DNA of 36,046 nt from an uncultured Collinsella sp. (GTDB lineage: Bacteria; Actinomycetota; Coriobacteriia; Coriobacteriales; Coriobacteriaceae), in assembly GCA_900541285.1 (NCBI GenBank), contig UQJA01000007.1:1-36046 (forward strand), written 5' to 3'. Below the pieces are notes generated by a model, which saw only the letters and a list, made by a program, of their open reading frames with translations, made no database searches and was not told the DNA's origin. Below, piece by piece: positions 24,654-32,879 of this stretch; the first letter of the stretch is position 1; each line of letters starts with the position of its first letter. Both the position numbers and the translations under genes were made by a program.

Positions 24654-25655
24654 TTAGCGTTCGGTCTTGACGGCGAAGACCTTCGCCACGATTCGGCCAA
24701 TGAGGTTCAGCAGCAGCACGATGACGATCAGCACGAGAGCCGCAGCCCACGCACGTTCCATCGGAATCGTGGTCACGCAGGTGGCGTCGGCGTTGGGCGG
24801 GCAGTTCGCGCTGAGCTTCGAGTACTCCTGGTAGACGAACACCGGCAGGGTGGTCATCTGGCCGGAGAACAGGTTCACGTTGGTGCTGGAGATGTAGCCG
24901 GCGGTCATCAGCAACGGTGCGGTCTCACCAATCACGCGGGCGATGGCCAGAATGGCACCGGAGACGATGCCCGGCAGAGCGGTGCGCAGCACGATCTTGG
25001 TAATCGTGCGCTGCTTGGTAACGCCCAGAGCCAAGGAAGCCTCACGCAAATCGTTCGGCACGATCTTGAGCATTTCCTCGCTGGACTTGACCACGGTGGG
25101 CAACATCAGCAGGGAGAGAGCCACGGAGCCTTCGAAACCGTTGATGGTACCGGGGCCCAGCAGAATCGTGAACATCGAGAAGGCGAACAGGCCGGCCACG
25201 ATGGACGGGATGCCGCTCATCACGTCGACGAGCAGGGAGACCGTGGTGGCGAGCTTGCCGCGGTTCGAGTATTCGACCAGGTACACGGCGCACATCAAAC
25301 CGATCGGAATGGAGATAACCATAGCGCCAGCGGTGATTTCGAGAGTACCGATGATGGCGTGCAGCACACCGCCGTAACCACCGGACGGGGTCTGGTTACC
25401 ACCGACCACACCGGTCATGTTGTAGCTCAGGAAGTTCAGGTTCAGGCGCTTGATGCCGTTGACGATAGTGGTCCACAGCAGGGAGATCAGCGGGATGCAG
25501 GCGATCACAAACGCCACCGCGATCAGGACCCGCATGAAGTGGTCCATGATATTACGGCGCTGGATGGCGGAACGGGTCGGGCGGAAACGATCGAAGTCGA
25601 TTTCGGGAGCGCCGTCCATCGGAGTCTTTTCAGTGTTCTCAGCAGCAGTCATCAC
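24654..25655 (-). CDS. pstA: Phosphate ABC transporter permease PstA
   Basis: The 333-residue membrane protein has a polar cytoplasmic N-terminus of about 40 residues and six predicted helices. The permease motif is in EMLKIVPNDLREASLALGVTKQRTITKIVLRTALPGIVSG (EAA loop that contacts PstB). It forms the translocation channel with PstC. Its start overlaps the pstC stop: GTG at 25655 or ATG at 25652 within GTGATGA, so translation is coupled. ATG 25652 (MTAAENT) is the more likely start. About 50 residues longer than E. coli PstA (296) would suggest, mainly in loops. Confidence 0.94.
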   Translation of the reverse strand: MMTAAENTEKTPMDGAPEIDFDRFRPTRSAIQRRNIMDHFMRVLIAVAFVIACIPLISLLWTTIVNGIKRLNLNFLSYNMTGVVGGNQTPSGGYGGVLHAIIGTLEITAGAMVISIPIGLMCAVYLVEYSNRGKLATTVSLLVDVMSGIPSIVAGLFAFSMFTILLGPGTINGFEGSVALSLLMLPTVVKSSEEMLKIVPNDLREASLALGVTKQRTITKIVLRTALPGIVSGAILAIARVIGETAPLLMTAGYISSTNVNLFSGQMTTLPVFVYQEYSKLSANCPPNADATCVTTIPMERAWAAALVLIVIVLLLNLIGRIVAKVFAVKTER

Positions 25656-26605
25656 GCAGTCGCTTTCTCGGTAAGCTTACGGGCGATGAAGTTGACCACG
25701 AACGTGATCAGGAACAGAATCAGACCAGTTCCGATCAGCGTGGAGACGCCCAGATCGTTGGCTTCAGGGTACTGTGCGGCAATATTCGCGGCGATGGTCT
25801 GGTTCTGCGAGGCCTGCAGCAGCTTGATGGAGTAGTTGAGGCCCGGGGACAGGATCATCAACACGGCCATCGTCTCACCAAGCGCGCGGCCGAGAGCCAG
25901 CATGGAGGCGGACACGATACCGGACTTGCCGAAGGGCAGCACGGCCAGACGAATCATCTCCCACTTGGTGGCGCCGAGCGCCAGCGCGGCCTCTTCGTGC
26001 AGGCGTGGGGTCTGCATGAAGATATCGCGGGACATGGAGGTGATAATCGGCAAAATCATAACGGCGAGCACCACAGCCACGGTGGCGACGGTGCGCGGCG
26101 GGTTGGCGGCCGGGCCCTCGAACAGTGGAATGAAGCCCAGGTGGTTGGCAACCCAGTTCCAGAACGGGTAGATGGCCGGCACCAGAATCAGGCCGCCCCA
26201 CAAACCGTAGATAACGGACGGGATGGCAGCCAGCAAATCGACCACATAGCTCAGCGCGGTGGCGAGCTTCTTAGGCGCATAATGCGAAATGAACAGCGCA
26301 ATGCCGATGGACACGAAGAAGGCAATCAGCAGTGCCAGCAAAGACACGAGCACAGTACCGAACAACAGCGGGAGCACGTAGCCCCAGAAGCTGCTGGCCT
26401 TGCCGCCGGTAAAGCTGGACACGGTCTGGCTGTTGGCGGCCTGATCGCCACCGATGAGTGGCCAGGCGCGGAAGAACAGGAACAGGAACACAGCGGCAAG
26501 TACAACCAGGATCAGGATGCCGCAGGCGTATGCCACACCGCGAAACACCTTGTCGGCGGTCTTGCCACCAACTGGCTGCACAGCCGTTTTGTCTTGCGAA
26601 CTCAC
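25652..26605 (-). CDS. pstC: Phosphate ABC transporter permease PstC
   Basis: The 317-residue protein has six main membrane helices. The first follows a basic N-terminus (VFRGVAYACGILILVVLAAVFLF). The EAA loop is in TPRLHEEAALALGATKWEMIRLAVLPFGKSG. The early motif WGYVLPLLFGTVLVSLLALLIAFFVSIGIALFIS is typical of PstC. It pairs with PstA in the membrane. The start is GTG at 26605 with AAGGAGA. It follows pstS after 210 bases that contain a strong hairpin, so its expression is probably lower than that of pstS. Normal length. Confidence 0.95.
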   Translation of the reverse strand: MSSQDKTAVQPVGGKTADKVFRGVAYACGILILVVLAAVFLFLFFRAWPLIGGDQAANSQTVSSFTGGKASSFWGYVLPLLFGTVLVSLLALLIAFFVSIGIALFISHYAPKKLATALSYVVDLLAAIPSVIYGLWGGLILVPAIYPFWNWVANHLGFIPLFEGPAANPPRTVATVAVVLAVMILPIITSMSRDIFMQTPRLHEEAALALGATKWEMIRLAVLPFGKSGIVSASMLALGRALGETMAVLMILSPGLNYSIKLLQASQNQTIAANIAAQYPEANDLGVSTLIGTGLILFLITFVVNFIARKLTEKATA

Positions 26606-26693
26606 GGATTCTCCTTATATAGGGTGGTTATCAAGTATTCAAGTGGTGCGGTTTTCGTCTGTGACGTTGCCAAACCGTTCGGGTCCTGACCCG

Positions 26694-26734
26694 CTTTAAG
26701 CCGCAGCCGTATGGTTTACGACTGCGGCTTAAAG
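26694..26734 (-). terminator. Hairpin between pstS and pstC (partial terminator or stabiliser)
   Basis: CTTTAAGCCGCAG pairs with CTGCGGCTTAAAG (13 bp). After one mispair, four more pairs close a 5-base loop. It lies 81 bases after the pstS stop and before pstC on the same transcript. No U-tract follows. In pst operons such a hairpin commonly keeps the binding protein at a higher level than the permeases; that role is inferred. Confidence 0.7.
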
Positions 26735-26815
26735 TTGGCGGCGACTGCTCTTACTACTACAGTCTATCGTTCAGTTGTCAGGTCCAGTCCACACGACCCT
26801 TGCGGGCCGACGTCA

Positions 26816-27949
26816 TCACTTGGTCTTGATGGCCTCGATGGACTTGGTGATCTCGGACTTCAGGGAGGAGGGCAGCGGAGCGGTGCCGGCGGCATCCTGA
26901 GCGGCCTTCTGGCCCTCGTCGGAGGTCACGTAGGTCAGCCAAGCCTTGGCGAACTCAGCCTGCTTGGTGTCCTTGTAGGCCGGGCAGACGATGTCGTAGG
27001 AGACCAGGACGATCGGGTAGGCGCCCTCGGCCTCGGTGGCGTGGTTGATCTTGATGACGATGCGGTTGTCACCCTTAACGGTGTCGTCCTGCTTGGAATC
27101 CCCAATGACCTTGGAGCCGGCCTCGGCGGAAATCTCGTTGTACTTGTCGCCGACCTTGACGGCCACGGTGCCCAGGTCGCCGACCTGGGAGAAGTCAGCG
27201 TAGCCGATGGTGCCGTCGGCCTGCTTGACGGTGGAGATCACGCCGGAAGTGCCCTTGGCACCCTGGCCAACCTCGTTCGGCCAGTTCTCGGAGAGGTCGT
27301 AGGTCCAGTTGTCAGGGGTGACGTCCTTGAAGTAGGAGACGAAGTTCTGGGTGGTGCCGGACTTATCGGAGCGGTGCACCACGGTGATGGCGGTGTCGGG
27401 CAGCTTCAGGTCCTTGTTCTGATCGGCGATGGCCGGATCGTTCCACTTGGTGATCTTGCCGTCGAAGATCTTGGCGATGGTGGCAGCGTCCATGTTGATG
27501 TGCTTGCCGGCATCGGAAACGCCCTTGAGGTTGAAGACCACGGCGATCGGGGAGATGTAGACCGGGACATCGAAGGCGGTGCCTTCAGTGCACACGGACT
27601 TGGACTGCTCAACTTCGTCATCGGCAAGGGCCTTGTCGGAGCCGGCCCAAGCGGTGGCACCGGTCAGGAAGGTCTGCACGCCAGCGCCGGAACCGGACGG
27701 GTTGTAGGCGATCTTGGCCTCAGGGTTGGTGCCCTGGAAGCCGGCGATCCAGGCTTCAACGGCGGCCTGCTGAGAGGAGGCGCCGGCGCCCGAGAAGTTG
27801 CCGGAGATCGGGGTGGACTTGGAAGTGAAATCGGAGGAGGAGCTGTTGTCGGTCGTGGTGGCGGTGTTATCGCCGCAGGCGGCCACGGAAGCGAGCATCA
27901 CAATGCCGGACAGAGCGGCAATGGAGCGAACGAGGATGTTCTTCTGCAT
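26816..27949 (-). CDS. pstS: Phosphate-binding lipoprotein PstS
   Basis: The 377-residue protein has a lipoprotein signal peptide: basic MQKNILVR, hydrophobic core SIAALSGIVMLASV and lipobox V-A-A-C25. A Ser/Thr/Asp-rich linker follows the acylated cysteine. The phosphate site is marked by SGAGASSQQAA and by SGSGAGVQTFL and HRSDKSGTTQNF, where backbone and side chains hold the anion. It captures phosphate outside the membrane and delivers it to PstCA. It is first in the pst operon, and Pho-box-like repeats lie 107-128 bases upstream of its start. Confidence 0.95.
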   Translation of the reverse strand: MQKNILVRSIAALSGIVMLASVAACGDNTATTTDNSSSSDFTSKSTPISGNFSGAGASSQQAAVEAWIAGFQGTNPEAKIAYNPSGSGAGVQTFLTGATAWAGSDKALADDEVEQSKSVCTEGTAFDVPVYISPIAVVFNLKGVSDAGKHINMDAATIAKIFDGKITKWNDPAIADQNKDLKLPDTAITVVHRSDKSGTTQNFVSYFKDVTPDNWTYDLSENWPNEVGQGAKGTSGVISTVKQADGTIGYADFSQVGDLGTVAVKVGDKYNEISAEAGSKVIGDSKQDDTVKGDNRIVIKINHATEAEGAYPIVLVSYDIVCPAYKDTKQAEFAKAWLTYVTSDEGQKAAQDAAGTAPLPSSLKSEITKSIEAIKTK

Positions 27950-28055
27950 GATTATTACTTAATCCCTCTATCAACTATTCGCGGGCGGCTCAGCGCTGCC
28001 CGGTCAATTCATGACAACTACAAGCGTATTGGTGGTTTCAAGGGCCCAAAACCGA

Positions 28056-28077
28056 AATCAGTAAACAGAAGATGAAC
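28056..28077 (-). promoter_or_regulatory. Candidate Pho box upstream of pstS
   Basis: On the minus strand two adjacent 11-base units GTTCATCTTCT and GTTTACTGATT share GTT-A-CT--T. Actinobacterial PhoP-type regulators bind 11-base direct repeats with a GTTCA core. It lies in the 249-base gap between regX3 and pstS, at the position expected for activation of pstS during phosphate limitation. Confidence 0.45.
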
Positions 28078-28167
28078 ACTTGGATGTTTGTGGGCTACGT
28101 TGAGGCTACGTAGTTTTTGGAGCGGGCTCGCCTGCGGCGAGTCCACAGCGAGCCCACAATCCACAAC

Positions 28168-28194
28168 AAAAAAAGGCGACCCGAAGGCCGCCTT
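28168..28194 (-). terminator. Terminator after regX3
   Basis: A 9-bp stem AAGGCGGCC/GGTCGCCTT (one G-T) closes a UUCG tetraloop and is followed by a run of seven T on the minus strand. It starts 5 bases after the regX3 stop. A further imperfect GGGCTCGCC-type inverted repeat lies just beyond (28124-28156). Confidence 0.92.
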
Positions 28195-28198
28195 CCAT

Positions 28199-28903
28199 TT
28201 ACTCCGCGGGAGTATCGATCTTGTATCCGAGACCGCGCACGGTAGTCAGATACTTGGGGTGCGCCGGATCTTCCTCGATCTTGGAGCGCACGCGCTTGAC
28301 ATGCACGTCGAGCGTCTTGGTGTCGCCCACATAATCCGAACCCCAGATGCGGTCGATCAGCTGGTGACGCGTCATCACACGGCCCTTGTTCTGCATGAGG
28401 TATTCGAGCAGTTCGAATTCCTTGAGCGGGAAGAACACGGTTTCGCCGCGTACGGTGACCTGATGCTGGCCAACCTGCATGGCGATATCGCCACACACCA
28501 GCGGAATATCGTCATCCACAGTGCCGGAAGCCTGGGCAGTGGCCTGATTGCGACGCATCACGGCACGAATACGTGCCAGCAGCTCACGGAAAGAGTACGG
28601 CTTGGTCACATAATCGTCCGCACCAATCTCAAGGCCAACGACCTTATCGATTTCGGCGCTCTTGGCGGTGAGCATAATAATCGGCACACGGCTCTGCTCA
28701 CGAATGCGGCGGCACAGTGCAGTGCCGTCAATGCCCGGCAGCATCAAATCAAGCAGCACCAAATCGATGCCGCCCTTGGTGAACAGTTCCAGACCTTCCT
28801 CGCCAGTGGCGGCGGCGGACACGTCGTACCCCTCGCGTGTGAGCTGGTATACCAGCGGCTCGCGATAGGATTCCTCGTCTTCGACGATAAGAATGCGTGT
28901 CAT
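28199..28903 (-). CDS. regX3: OmpR/PhoB-family response regulator, RegX3-like
   Basis: The 234-residue protein has a receiver domain with acidic pocket E8/D9, phosphoacceptor D52 (LLDLMLPG), switch Thr (LTAKS) and Lys (TKPYSFREL). A C-terminal winged-helix DNA-binding domain follows (ETVFFPLKEFELLEYLM to TVRGLGYKI). It is expected to be phosphorylated by the adjacent SenX3-like kinase and to activate phosphate-starvation genes, including the divergently unrelated but neighbouring pst operon downstream. I chose the ATG at 28903 because the domain begins there (MTRILIVEDE) and AAAGG lies upstream; in-frame codons up to 28969 carry no domain. Confidence 0.92.
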   Translation of the reverse strand: MTRILIVEDEESYREPLVYQLTREGYDVSAAATGEEGLELFTKGGIDLVLLDLMLPGIDGTALCRRIREQSRVPIIMLTAKSAEIDKVVGLEIGADDYVTKPYSFRELLARIRAVMRRNQATAQASGTVDDDIPLVCGDIAMQVGQHQVTVRGETVFFPLKEFELLEYLMQNKGRVMTRHQLIDRIWGSDYVGDTKTLDVHVKRVRSKIEEDPAHPKYLTTVRGLGYKIDTPAE

Positions 28904-28978
28904 AGTAGCCTTTCTTGGGTATGTTCCCGTGCGCATAGGCGCAAAGTTTTCCGACATTATCGTAACCATTTGTTCTCC

Positions 28979-29000
28979 GTTAGCCTGCTGTTTCCCGAAA
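28979..29000 (+). promoter_or_regulatory. Candidate Pho box upstream of regX3
   Basis: Two adjacent 11-base units, GTTAGCCTGCT and GTTTCCCGAAA, share GTT and CC at the same spacing. They lie 76-97 bases before the regX3 start. A GATAAT hexamer (minus strand, about 28942-28947) could be the -10. The match is weaker than the site before senX3. Confidence 0.3.
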
Positions 29001-29101
29001 GTACGTAATTGCGTAATTGGGCTACGCGCGGTGTGCGCACCTCGCCCACTGTGTGATTGTGTGGCAGTGGAATGGCACCATGTCGGGCACCAACCAAGGC
29101 C

Positions 29102-30433
29102 CTACGCTTGTGTCGACTCGTCCGACCGGGCCTCGTCGTCATCCTCATCCGGGGCGGCCGGCAGCTCGATGGTGAACGTCGACCCCTCCCCCGTACGCGA
29201 CCAGACCGAAATCCGACCGCCGTTCTCCTGCACGCAGTGCTTGGTGATGGCCAAGCCGAGTCCCGAACCGCCGGTCTCGCGCGAACGGGCCGGGTCGACC
29301 CGGTAGAATCGCTCGAAAATGCGGTCCAGCGATTTGGCGGGGATGCCGATGCCCTGATCGACCACGCGAATGGTGACTTTGCCATCGCGCTCCCCCACGC
29401 CGACCGCCACAGTGGTGTGTTCGGGCGAGTAATGGATGGCGTTCTCTACGAGGTTCTTGACGGCGGTTTGCATGGCCTCTTTGTCGGCCTTGATCATCGG
29501 ACCGTTCGTGGCCGGGCTGCCTGATTCTTCCAAGGAACCTTCGCCATCGGCCGGCTCCTCGACCTTCGTGGGTACTGACTGTCCGTTGACACTCAGTCGG
29601 ATATCCACATGGCGGGAGTCGGCTTGGGTCTGATTGGCGGCGATGGCGGCGCGTGCCACATCCAGCGAGGAAATGCGCCGCGCATCGATCACGCTTTGCG
29701 GGCTTTGGGCTTTCTGCAAGTCGATAAGATGATGCACCAGTTCGGTCAGGCGCGCGGATTCCTTGGAGATACGGCCGGAAAAATACCGTACGGCGTCCGG
29801 ATCATCGGCGGCGTCGGTCACGGTTTCGGCCAGTAGCGCGATGGCACCGGCCGGAGTCTTGAGTTCGTGCGAAACGTTGGTCACAAAGTCACGGCGGACG
29901 GCCTCGAAACGGCGCTGCTCGGACATGTCGTTGATGAAGATGGCGTACAGGTCATCGCCGATATCGCCAATGCGCACACGCAAATACAGCGTGTTGGACG
30001 GGCGTGACTGGCCGGCCTCCAGTCCTCGGCCATTAGAGGACGGATAGGAATTGCGATTGACCGGCAGCTGAACCTCACGCTCACGCATGCCACCGTCGGC
30101 GGCGGCCTGAGTGAGGATGTCCTCGACTTCACGCGAGTTGAGTCGGTCGCCGGAGACCAGGCCGAATGGCACTGAGCCGGGGCTTGAATATTGGACCAGA
30201 CCGTTGCGGTCGGTGACGATCAGGGCTTCGGGCAGGACTTCAATCAGGCGACGCTCGGTGGGGCGCACGGGCGCATCATCACCGAATAGAGAATGCGTAT
30301 CCTCGTCGCCGGACAGGTCCTGTTCGGCGGCGAGCCGGCCTGAAACGCGGCCTTTGTTGTAGGCGATGACGGCAACCCACACCAGTATCAGCGCGGCGAG
30401 CACCACAATCACGACGATCTGCCAGATATCCAT
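29102..30433 (-). CDS. senX3: Sensor histidine kinase, SenX3-like
   Basis: The 443-residue protein has one N-terminal membrane helix (IVVIVVLAALILVWVAVIAY, 6-25). A PAS-like sensor domain follows (about 60-170, RLIEVLPEALIVTDRNGLVQYSS). The HisKA motif FVTNVSHELKTP has phospho-His189. The ATPase domain has N box (KNLVENAIHYSP), G1 (DQGIGIP), F (IFERFYRVD) and G2 (GGSGLGLAI). An acidic tail ends it. It most likely senses phosphate status through the Pst system and controls RegX3. A 198-base gap separates it from regX3, enough for a second promoter. SenX3 of mycobacteria usually has two N-terminal helices; here only one is clear. Confidence 0.93.
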   Translation of the reverse strand: MDIWQIVVIVVLAALILVWVAVIAYNKGRVSGRLAAEQDLSGDEDTHSLFGDDAPVRPTERRLIEVLPEALIVTDRNGLVQYSSPGSVPFGLVSGDRLNSREVEDILTQAAADGGMREREVQLPVNRNSYPSSNGRGLEAGQSRPSNTLYLRVRIGDIGDDLYAIFINDMSEQRRFEAVRRDFVTNVSHELKTPAGAIALLAETVTDAADDPDAVRYFSGRISKESARLTELVHHLIDLQKAQSPQSVIDARRISSLDVARAAIAANQTQADSRHVDIRLSVNGQSVPTKVEEPADGEGSLEESGSPATNGPMIKADKEAMQTAVKNLVENAIHYSPEHTTVAVGVGERDGKVTIRVVDQGIGIPAKSLDRIFERFYRVDPARSRETGGSGLGLAITKHCVQENGGRISVWSRTGEGSTFTIELPAAPDEDDDEARSDESTQA

Positions 30434-30484
30434 GATTTCCAGAGTAAAACGTGCGAGGCGTAGTGAGATGCCTAAACTACGTAA

Positions 30485-30506
30485 GTTCGTCTATTGTTCA
30501 TTTTTG
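30485..30506 (+). promoter_or_regulatory. Candidate Pho box upstream of senX3
   Basis: Two adjacent 11-base units GTTCGTCTATT and GTTCATTTTTG share the GTTC core and T-rich ends. They lie 52-73 bases before the senX3 start. This is the clearest of the three Pho-box-like sites and would fit autoregulation. Confidence 0.45.
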
Positions 30507-30524
30507 GCGGGACGACATAACAAA

Positions 30525-30546
30525 ATGCTCCCGCTGGCGGGAGCAT
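30525..30546 (-). terminator. Terminator after the MFS transporter tail
   Basis: ATGCTCCCGC pairs perfectly with GCGGGAGCAT around a 2-base gap; a T-rich stretch (TTTTGTT) follows on the minus strand. It lies 17 bases after the stop of the MFS fragment and now ends the mtnN transcript. Confidence 0.8.
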
Positions 30547-30563
30547 AATATGGGGAGCTCTAT

Positions 30564-30683
30564 TTACAGCTCGTAGTCCTTGTCCTTGCTTTCCTTGATC
30601 AGGAACAGAGCGAGCAGAGCGAGGGCAGTCATGATGGCCATGTACCAGCCCACACCGGCAACGCCGAACTTGGAGGTGACCAG
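30564..30683 (-). pseudogene. C-terminal 39 codons of an MFS (MHS-type) transporter
   Basis: The frame reads LVTSKFGVAGVGWYMAIM, then TALALLALFLI and KESKDKDYEL before TAA. It is a last transmembrane helix with the basic-acidic tail typical of metabolite:H+ symporters of the major facilitator superfamily. It begins immediately after, and in the same frame as, the mtnN stop codon. No upstream part of a transporter is present. Its own terminator is intact. It is either the remnant of a deletion that brought mtnN next to it or an assembly join. The sequence cannot decide this. Confidence 0.75.
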
Positions 30684-31397
30684 TTACAGGCGCTTGACGA
30701 TGTCGACAGCCAGACGGGCGGCGGTATCGGCGTATTCGGAGATGTCGAACTCCTTGAATACCTCGTAATCGGTGTCGGCGTTGTCGGAAAGGGCACGAAT
30801 CACCAGTGCCGGCACGTTATTGCGGGCGGCGACCTGTGCCACGGCGGCGCCTTCCATCTCCACGGCGTCAGCCCCGGTGAGTCGGATGACCTCCTCGACC
30901 TTTTGGGGCGTGTCCACGAAGTAGTTGCCGGAGGCGATGATGCCGGTGATGTGGGTAATGCCCGCATTGGCAAGCGCCTCGTCGGCGACTTCCAGCAGAC
31001 GGTCATCAGAGTGGAATTCCTCCACCGGAGCGTCCGCAGTGCCGGGCTTCCACTGGCCTACGAGCCGCATGTCAGTGTCGAGGTAGCGCAGGGTGCCGCC
31101 GAGCACCACGTCGTTGATGTGCAGGTGGGTGTTGAGGTTGCCGGCGATGCCGCTGAAAATCACGGCGTCCGGGGCAATCTCGTCAATCAGCAGCTGCGTG
31201 GTGGCGGCCGCATTGACCAGTCCCATGCCGCCTACCGTTGCGGCAACCTTGATGACGTCAGAACCGAAGGAGTCGACCGTGCCGGACACGATGTCAAGGC
31301 TGCCCTTGGCGGTGTGCGTCACATGCGTGAGCGATTTGGCGATCAGCGCCACTTCCTCATCCAATGCGCCAATAATAGCTACAGTTTTCATACCCAT
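30684..31397 (-). CDS. mtnN: 5'-methylthioadenosine/S-adenosylhomocysteine nucleosidase
   Basis: The protein has 237 residues. It opens MKTVAIIGALDEEVALI, the MTAN start with catalytic Glu in the DEE segment. It continues with the family core (VAATVGGMGLVNAAATTQLLID, VIFSGIAGNLN), the substrate loop VEMEGAAVAQVAA and the catalytic Asp in IRALSDNAD. It cleaves the glycosidic bond of S-adenosylhomocysteine and methylthioadenosine, feeding methionine recycling and, where LuxS is present, AI-2 formation. I start at ATG 31397 because AAAGGAAC stands 8 bases upstream; MKT at 31391 is an alternative. It ends directly against an MFS transporter tail. Confidence 0.9.
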   Translation of the reverse strand: MGMKTVAIIGALDEEVALIAKSLTHVTHTAKGSLDIVSGTVDSFGSDVIKVAATVGGMGLVNAAATTQLLIDEIAPDAVIFSGIAGNLNTHLHINDVVLGGTLRYLDTDMRLVGQWKPGTADAPVEEFHSDDRLLEVADEALANAGITHITGIIASGNYFVDTPQKVEEVIRLTGADAVEMEGAAVAQVAARNNVPALVIRALSDNADTDYEVFKEFDISEYADTAARLAVDIVKRL

Positions 31398-31425
31398 ACG
31401 TAAGTTCCTTTCACAACACTTTCGG

Positions 31426-31443
31426 CTCCCCTTGTCAGGGGAG
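31426..31443. repeat. CTCCCC-TTGTCA-GGGGAG hairpin, bifidobacterial intergenic repeat type
   Basis: CTCCCC (31426-31431) pairs with GGGGAG (31438-31443) around TTGTCA. It lies between the aroG stop and mtnN, with GGCTGAGGGG nearby. Text of this kind (TCGGCTCCCCTTGTCAGGGG) recurs between genes in B. longum genomes as I know them. It may end the aroG transcript. Confidence 0.5.
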
Positions 31444-31518
31444 GTGGCCGCCGAATGGCAGGCTGAGGGGTAGAGACGTTTCGTTGCATTGCTCCCGCGA
31501 GAGAGCCGATGACGCAAC

Positions 31519-32751
31519 TCAGTGCCAACGCCGTGTGGCTACGGCTTCCGCAAGCTCGCGCAGCAAGGCCTCGGTTTCTTCCCAGCTGATGCACTTGTCA
31601 GTAATCGACTTGCCATAGACCAGCTGATCAAGCGGCGCGGCCTTCTGATTGCCTCCTTCAATAAAGCTTTCCATCATGATGCCGGTAATACCCTGTTCGC
31701 CAGCTGCAATTCTGCTGGCAATATTGCGCACGACTTCGGCCTGACGATGTTCGTCCTTGCCGGAGTTACCGTGCGAGCAATCAACAATCAGACCATGCGA
31801 GGCTGCGGATTCGGCGGGCATTTCGGCGCGTACGTCTTCCATGGCTTTGGCCACGGATTCGGCATCGTAGTTCGGGCCGTGAATCGAGCCGCGCAACACC
31901 ACATGGCAGTCCGGGTTGCCAAGGGTCTCGACTGCGCAGGCACGCCCCAGATGGTCAATGCCGAAGAACGTGTGCTGCTGAGCAGCGGCGAAGCAACCGT
32001 TGACCGCTGCCTTCACCGAGCCGTCAGTGGCATTCTTAAAGCCGACCGGCATGGAAAGCCCGCTGGCCAATTGGCGGTGGATCTGGCTTTCCGTGTTGCG
32101 CGCACCAATGGCGCCCCAACTCACCGCGTCCGAGATGAACTGCGGGCTGGTGGGCTCCAGAAATTCCGTGGCGGCCGCCAATCCTTCCTTCAGCACACCA
32201 AGCAAGGTTTTGCGAGCAAGCAACAGGCCCTTGCGAATATTGTGGCTGCCATCAATATCCGGGTCGTTGATCAGGCCCTTCCAGCCAATGGTAGTGCGCG
32301 GCTTCTCGAAGTACACGCGCATGACGATGAGCAGCTGTTCACCGAGCTCATCTTTCAGCTTGGCCAATCGGCGCGCGTAGTCCAGCGCGGCCTTCGGGTC
32401 ATGAACCGAACAGGGGCCGACGATGACCAACAGCCTGTCGTCTTGGCCGTACAGGCACGCGCGAATCTCATCACGCGAGTAGGCGACGATTTCCTGAGCC
32501 TGATCAGTCAGCGGGAGTTCAGCGAGCACTTGCGCGGGCGTGGGCAGCGGCTCCAACTCCAATACGCGGCGGTTGATGATGCGACTGACACCCACCTGAT
32601 CTTCCCAACGTGGCACATCAGTGGCAACGAGCGGGTTCTTCCCCTCCCCCATCGCCTGACGAATGGCGCGAAGCTCTTCTGGGGTGTTCAACGGCTGCGG
32701 ACCGACTTGCAACGGATGCAGCGAATGTGCTGCTTCCTCCTGCTGCTGCAT
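31519..32751 (-). CDS. aroG: 3-deoxy-7-phosphoheptulonate (DAHP) synthase, class I, copy 1
   Basis: The 410-residue protein is a class I (AroF/G/H) DAHP synthase. It has VIVGPCSVHDPKAALDYA (PEP site), VYFEKPRTTIGWKGLINDP, SWGAIGARNTESQIHRQLASGLSMPVGFKN, LRGSIHGPNYDAES and VDCSHGNSGK, which together carry the metal and PEP ligands. It condenses PEP and erythrose-4-phosphate to start the shikimate pathway. The N-terminal 60 residues are longer than in E. coli (350) and include a Gln/Ala-rich start. The ATG at 32751 follows AAGGAGA. It lies next to a second copy; feedback specificity (Phe, Tyr or Trp) cannot be read here. The symbol aroG is used only to separate it from its neighbour. Confidence 0.9.
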   Translation of the reverse strand: MQQQEEAAHSLHPLQVGPQPLNTPEELRAIRQAMGEGKNPLVATDVPRWEDQVGVSRIINRRVLELEPLPTPAQVLAELPLTDQAQEIVAYSRDEIRACLYGQDDRLLVIVGPCSVHDPKAALDYARRLAKLKDELGEQLLIVMRVYFEKPRTTIGWKGLINDPDIDGSHNIRKGLLLARKTLLGVLKEGLAAATEFLEPTSPQFISDAVSWGAIGARNTESQIHRQLASGLSMPVGFKNATDGSVKAAVNGCFAAAQQHTFFGIDHLGRACAVETLGNPDCHVVLRGSIHGPNYDAESVAKAMEDVRAEMPAESAASHGLIVDCSHGNSGKDEHRQAEVVRNIASRIAAGEQGITGIMMESFIEGGNQKAAPLDQLVYGKSITDKCISWEETEALLRELAEAVATRRWH

Positions 32752-32830
32752 AACATCTCTCCTTGGGTCAGTATCCTTCCCAAGGATAAGGTGTCACGGG
32801 AACAAACTGACATGACCACCGTTATTGGCA

Positions 32831-32867
32831 AAAAATGCTCACTGAGTGGGTCTCAGTGAGCATTTTT
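32831..32867. terminator. Bidirectional terminator between the two DAHP synthase genes
   Basis: AAAAATGCTCACTGAG (32831-32846) pairs perfectly with 32852-32867 over 16 bp around a 5-base loop, with A and T runs at both ends. It lies 13 bases after the stop of the copy-2 gene and 80 bases before copy 1. The two synthase genes are therefore likely transcribed separately. Confidence 0.9.
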
Positions 32868-32879
32868 ACAAAGACAAAG

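Noticed and set aside
26711..28075. Open frame of 454 codons opposite pstS, rich in Gly, Leu and Asp
   Set aside because: It mirrors the pstS coding sequence; composition is that of an antisense frame in high-GC DNA, while PstS has a clear signal peptide and binding motifs.
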